Notes under the pieces: generated by a model
Databases searched by the model: none
Told to the model about the DNA's origin: nothing
The model's input: only the letters and a program-made list of their open reading frames with translations
Made by a program: the position numbers and the translations under genes
Shown here: positions 60,404 through 64,000 of the stretch, piece by piece
Layout: each line of letters begins with the position of its first letter
Position numbering within the stretch: position 1 is the first letter of the stretch
DNA from: JAVVEG01 sp041751425
GTDB lineage: Bacteria > Pseudomonadota > Gammaproteobacteria > Pseudomonadales > Pseudohongiellaceae
Reading direction: 5' to 3'
Assembly (NCBI GenBank): GCA_041751425.1
Contig: JBGSXL010000033.1
Coordinates: forward strand, 16,746 to 80,745
DNA: 64,000 nt

Positions 60404-62974
60404 TCAACCTTTTAGAGAATAGTCAGAGAGCATTCTGGGGATAAGTTTTCCATTCTTGACAGTGAGTAGAAATGACAACTTAGCCCTGCTTTCGCTATAA
60501 CTGATATGTATGGGATTCTGGTGCCCATACACATACATCCTGTCGAATATTAAATTGTCTCCAATCCAACCGGCAACTGTCATTGAATCCTCATCTTCGA
60601 TATAGAAATCCACTGCGGCGCCACCTCTTTTGCAAATTAAGTTGCCGTTTTTTCCCTTTTCGAATGAGCAATGCTGGTCTAGTTTAGCGACAACACGTTT
60701 AGTAATCTTCTTGGACAGCTCGTGAGAACAAAAACCGTATGTCAACTTTATCATCCCGAAATAGTCAATGATCGGATCGAGTACTTCAGTCGCCAAATCA
60801 TACAAGGCAGTATAGGATTCGGGATTTTTTGGAAGGTTGTCTATCTTTGTTTCCTTTTGCGTTTCACCACATTCTATCAAATCCCGATACTTAAAATATC
60901 GCCCGCATGGATCGTCAAGATTTGGAATTGTATGCGATCGCTCCAACCTCATCCCGATGATCTTATAGCGCTTTTCAGAGAGTTGATTATCGAGCTCAAC
61001 TGCAGCGGGACCATACCCTCGCGAGATATCCGGACAAATGGACTCCAATGAAATTTCAAATGCTACCTGCAGCTCATAAGAATCAAACTCTTCATTTATA
61101 TATCTGGACTTATAGTAGAGGTAAGGCGGAGCGTACTCGTCCACATAGTCGTAAAATTCAATGGTCTGTTTCCGTAGCAATATTTTCGTGCGCGAAATCA
61201 TTCGCGGAAGCAGATTCTCTTCAAATCCATCAAACTCCATCAATGTTAGCTTTCCTGAGCGGGAATGAATTTTTATCAAATCCGCATTGGATGCATCACC
61301 GTATAGCTGAAGTCCGCAATTAATGTAACAACGCAATAGCGGAGATAGTCTGTCTATCAAGCTGGTGTGTAGAGTCAGCGCATTGTCTGCATCGAGCCAG
61401 CCAAACCCTTCCTGTTCGGCCTTCAAGCATGCAGCAAGTATGGCTTCAATATCCGCAATCTGATAGAGCAGTTTAACTCCTGCGTTCTGAGCGGCCTTGT
61501 ATGTCCCATATAATGACTTTGTATCGCGTTGAAGGCCATTCTCTAGCTGAATGTATGGTGTACGACGTTCAAACTGGAGTTTGGCGAAATATAGAGCTAT
61601 CTCATCAGCTCGCGCTTCAGCCGCATGGCGCACAACTTCTTCAGCATCATCTCCCTTACTTGAAATCAGGATGGCACATGCCTTCTTGATTGACCCAATC
61701 TGAGCCTTAATCTCATCGAAAACTATTAACTCATCGCTTTCGGGAATTCTCCCCAATTCAACCCAGGATACCCAGAGCGCGTCTAGATTCTCTTTATTAT
61801 TTTCGTAGACTTGAAGAGTTTTCTCACGCCTTCTTAGTTCGGGTGAAACTATTATTCGAGGAGCCCTGTTAAGCGGGCGGATTCGGGTAGTTCGGCGATT
61901 TGCTCTGCGAGATAAGAAACGTTGTTCTTCATTCTTATCTTTGAATATAAAGACAATACCCGGAGCTATTGGGATAGGATCTTCCCCAAGTGTTGCTTTA
62001 ACATAGGCGATAATCTCTTCCTGACTATAATAGCGTTGGAATGTCCCTCGGCCCGTTACGATCCCATCGTTGTATGGACGACCTTGGTCACGTTCCAAGT
62101 GCTTTAGCATGACCGATACGACAAGGAGTTCTTCGGCAAGTTCATATGCTCCAAGGAGCGCCTCCTTACGCTCATCAGCGCGCTCAATGACGTTTATCAC
62201 GAATCCTAAGTTTACGATGCTGGCGGCAGTTTTCTGCTGCTCTGGCGCAAAGTGTGGATCCCACCCCCATGCTGATATGCCATTGAGTTTTAGACCCTTT
62301 AAATCGTCGCCTTTGCCACACCCGTAATCGAAGATTGTTTTTGTGGCGGTTAGATACCCGAGTCGTTCTAGCAACTGGATTGGCGCTGAAAAATTGGATC
62401 GTGAAAGCGCCGTGCGGTAACGAGCTATTTCGTTATAGCTCTTCTGCCCTGCATCTACCTCATCCGAGTCCTGAATGTTTCCGATGGGAAATAGATTGTT
62501 GCCAGATACTGTGAATCCTTTCTCTCTCAAAACAGACGTCCACGGAATATAGAAACCTATATTAGTAGTATCCTCTAACAAGCCAATGGTTTCTGCTTGC
62601 TTCGTAAGTGCCTGAAACTCTGAAAACTCCGCGTGTTCTTTGGGCAGCAATAGTTCCTTTCGGTGTAGCACTGGTGGATTCGTAGAATCTTTATATGATC
62701 GGAATCTACAGCACTGGGAGTTTAAGTCGACGGTCCAGTATTGTCGCAGCAAGGGAAAACCATCTTCGAAGAAGTTCGCATAATCGAGGAAAGTGATAGA
62801 TTGAAGGTCTTCTCGGATTTTGACGACGTTAAACTGCAATTCATCCTCTGAATTTGCAATTTGCCTTGCTTCATCGATTCGCTTCAGAACATCAATTGGA
62901 TTTGTAGGCAACAAGTCTTGGTGCTGATATACGTTTAGGCTTACTCGCTTACCTTGAAGAAGTTGCTGCGTCAT
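60404..62974 (-). CDS. Dnd-associated putative methyltransferase
   Basis: An 856-residue protein matching the DNA phosphorothioation-associated putative methyltransferase family: an N-terminal region with VLHRKELLLPKEH, a SAM-binding core TIFDYGCGKGDDLKGL (213-228) with the acidic strand end WGWDPHF, and a long C-terminal part (400-856) of unclear fold. Enzymatic activity has not to my knowledge been shown for the family. It faces the DUF262 gene tail to tail, 70 bp apart, so those two genes share the right half of the island. Confidence 0.84.
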   Translation of the reverse strand: MTQQLLQGKRVSLNVYQHQDLLPTNPIDVLKRIDEARQIANSEDELQFNVVKIREDLQSITFLDYANFFEDGFPLLRQYWTVDLNSQCCRFRSYKDSTNPPVLHRKELLLPKEHAEFSEFQALTKQAETIGLLEDTTNIGFYIPWTSVLREKGFTVSGNNLFPIGNIQDSDEVDAGQKSYNEIARYRTALSRSNFSAPIQLLERLGYLTATKTIFDYGCGKGDDLKGLKLNGISAWGWDPHFAPEQQKTAASIVNLGFVINVIERADERKEALLGAYELAEELLVVSVMLKHLERDQGRPYNDGIVTGRGTFQRYYSQEEIIAYVKATLGEDPIPIAPGIVFIFKDKNEEQRFLSRRANRRTTRIRPLNRAPRIIVSPELRRREKTLQVYENNKENLDALWVSWVELGRIPESDELIVFDEIKAQIGSIKKACAILISSKGDDAEEVVRHAAEARADEIALYFAKLQFERRTPYIQLENGLQRDTKSLYGTYKAAQNAGVKLLYQIADIEAILAACLKAEQEGFGWLDADNALTLHTSLIDRLSPLLRCYINCGLQLYGDASNADLIKIHSRSGKLTLMEFDGFEENLLPRMISRTKILLRKQTIEFYDYVDEYAPPYLYYKSRYINEEFDSYELQVAFEISLESICPDISRGYGPAAVELDNQLSEKRYKIIGMRLERSHTIPNLDDPCGRYFKYRDLIECGETQKETKIDNLPKNPESYTALYDLATEVLDPIIDYFGMIKLTYGFCSHELSKKITKRVVAKLDQHCSFEKGKNGNLICKRGGAAVDFYIEDEDSMTVAGWIGDNLIFDRMYVYGHQNPIHISYSESRAKLSFLLTVKNGKLIPRMLSDYSLKG

Positions 62975-63037
62975 CGTACTGTTCTCAATTCCTTGCTGGT
63001 TACATTAACTGCGAAAAGAAAATCTTGTGTCTTGAAG

Positions 63038-63652
63038 TCATACTTTTTTACTCATAAACACCACCACATCCCACTCAACCCCTTCCCTCTTCCGGAAATC
63101 CTCCACCCTGGCCTGCACCTTACAAACCAACGCCCTACCCCGTGCCAACCCGATCACTTCCTCCGCACTCACCGGATAAAACCGCCCAGCTTCATCCGGT
63201 CCGCGCCTTAGTGTAATCACCAACACCCCACCAGGCGCGAGCAGCTCACTGACAATACGCATCGCCCGTTCATGTTGCGCGGGCGGCATGTGCATCCACA
63301 CGGCGCTGATTAGAATAAGTTGGAATTTCTGGTCAAGCGAACGAAGTGCCTTCAGTTCAGGCAGCATATCATCGAGCCAAGAGACACTTGCATGGGGATT
63401 ATTTTCAATGATGTGTTTCTGGCCCAGTGCGCGCAGTTCGGCGTTGGGTTCCACGGCGATAACATCCCAGCCCTTGCTCGCCAGCCAGGCAGCATCGCGT
63501 CCGCTACCCGCACCAATGTCACAGGCCAGCCCCGGCTGCGTGGGCATCAGCTCACGCCAACTGCGATGAACGTCATCTGAGCTCATTGAGTTGTACTGCT
63601 CGCACAACACTCTGGCGTTTTTGGTGTAGTAGTTCTTGTTGTTATCACCCAT
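63038..63652 (-). CDS. Class I SAM-dependent methyltransferase
   Basis: A 204-residue methyltransferase with SAM motif I ACDIGAGSGRDAAWL (43-57), acidic motif II VIAVEPN, and motif IV-like LILISAVWMHM. The general TehB/UbiE-like fold does not show the substrate. It lies 64 bp upstream of the Dnd-associated methyltransferase on the same strand, but higher GC and lack of Dnd family markers suggest it belongs to the flanking chromosome. Confidence 0.83.
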   Translation of the reverse strand: MGDNNKNYYTKNARVLCEQYNSMSSDDVHRSWRELMPTQPGLACDIGAGSGRDAAWLASKGWDVIAVEPNAELRALGQKHIIENNPHASVSWLDDMLPELKALRSLDQKFQLILISAVWMHMPPAQHERAMRIVSELLAPGGVLVITLRRGPDEAGRFYPVSAEEVIGLARGRALVCKVQARVEDFRKREGVEWDVVVFMSKKV

Positions 63653-63921
63653 CGAGTTCGGTGCTCCAGCGCTGACGACAATCTGTTTATGCCATCGTCA
63701 TAGCAACGCTTGGAGTTTCAGGGGATATGTGGGAAGTGTCAACTATAGACGGGCACAACGATTGCTTTGTCGAGCAAATAGCAGGACCTTAATAAAAGCA
63801 CGAATATTGAAATACAGGGTAGAGACCCGCCCCCAGAACCGACATACTATCTCCAAGCCACTTCTACAACGGAGATTCAAAATGCCTGCTTCGCGCACCG
63901 CGCCCGCCCGCCGCCGGCAAG

Positions 63922-64000
63922 GTGCATATTTACCACTTTCGCCTCTATGCGCTGGACTACGCATTGAACCTTCCTGACGGCTATAACAAGCAAAGTCTGT
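63922..64000 (+). pseudogene. PEBP (YbhB-like) fragment at the right edge
   Basis: The frame from 63922 reads VHIYHFRLYALDYALNLPDG and continues YNKQSL to the edge, a strong match to the C-terminal third of the phosphatidylethanolamine-binding protein family, preceded by PRPPAAGK, the usual proline-rich turn. The N-terminal two thirds are missing: upstream sequence in this frame does not resemble PEBP and meets a stop at 63820. A well-placed start (GGAG then ATG at 63882) reads a different frame that ends at 63977. This looks like a 5'-deleted remnant. The interval 63653-63881 otherwise shows no gene. Confidence 0.5.

Noticed and set aside
53315..63652. Search for att-type direct repeats or an integrase bounding the Dnd island
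   Set aside because: No tRNA, integrase or clear direct repeat was found at either edge, so integration by a named element cannot be claimed, despite the compositional difference.

Overview
The window reads as chromosome of a free-living, aerobic gammaproteobacterium, probably marine or aquatic. The markers are FabY-type fatty-acid initiation, Fe-SOD, HPF, GreB with the pseudomonad-like N-terminal extension, DUF1244, two large TonB-dependent receptors (one Oar-like), PhoX, and a REP/RAYT repeat family. I cannot name the genus from sequence alone. Most of the window is ordinary backbone into which at least two accessory blocks appear to be set.

Layout. 1-7.4 kb: edge of an MBL-fold hydrolase gene, then a tight forward run serA - serC - NosR-like flavo/Fe-S membrane protein - dinB - greB - GlxA/AraC regulator. 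7.4-14.6 kb: housekeeping genes (DUF1244, HPF with a terminator, lytic transglycosylase, VanY-like carboxypeptidase, fabY, class I fumarase, enoyl-CoA isomerase). 14.6-29 kb: a catabolic island with two Tat-exported beta-propellers, an MFS carrier, a lipoprotein amidohydrolase, an uncharacterised Cys-rich protein coupled to a ferredoxin fusion, a TonB receptor, 4-hydroxy-2-oxovalerate aldolase with acylating acetaldehyde dehydrogenase, a divergent membrane-anchored diflavin reductase and a GntR/FCD regulator. 29-35.4 kb: DnaJ/VWA pair, a phosphatase-like lipoprotein, a degenerate PAS histidine kinase, a 4 x 32-bp tandem repeat, tRNA-Leu(UAG), a coiled-coil membrane protein and a nucleoside transporter. 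35.4-41.7 kb: Oar-like receptor and PhoX, each preceded by Pho-box-like 11-bp repeats, with sodB between. 39.5-45.2 kb: five main REP palindromes around a RAYT transposase, plus DUF2207/LemA. 45.2-52.1 kb: modC and modB separated from modA by a HupE - TPR - DUF4331 block. 53.3-63 kb: a DNA phosphorothioation island, dndBCDE, with a divergent DUF262/DUF1524 protein (SspE/GmrSD architecture) and the Dnd-associated methyltransferase. The right edge holds a SAM methyltransferase and a PEBP remnant.

How parts work together. The catabolic island can be read as an import-to-central-metabolism chain: TonB receptor, periplasmic beta-propellers and amidohydrolase, MFS carrier, cytosolic Fe-S proteins, then aldolase and dehydrogenase giving pyruvate and acetyl-CoA (or propionyl-CoA). 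The substrate and the central enzymatic step are not recognisable, which makes this the best candidate for an undescribed pathway. The defence island pairs Dnd-type modification genes with what looks like an Ssp/GmrSD-type effector and has no dndFGH in view, so it may be a hybrid modification-restriction system. All functional statements are from reading translated sequence and motifs; no database search was run.
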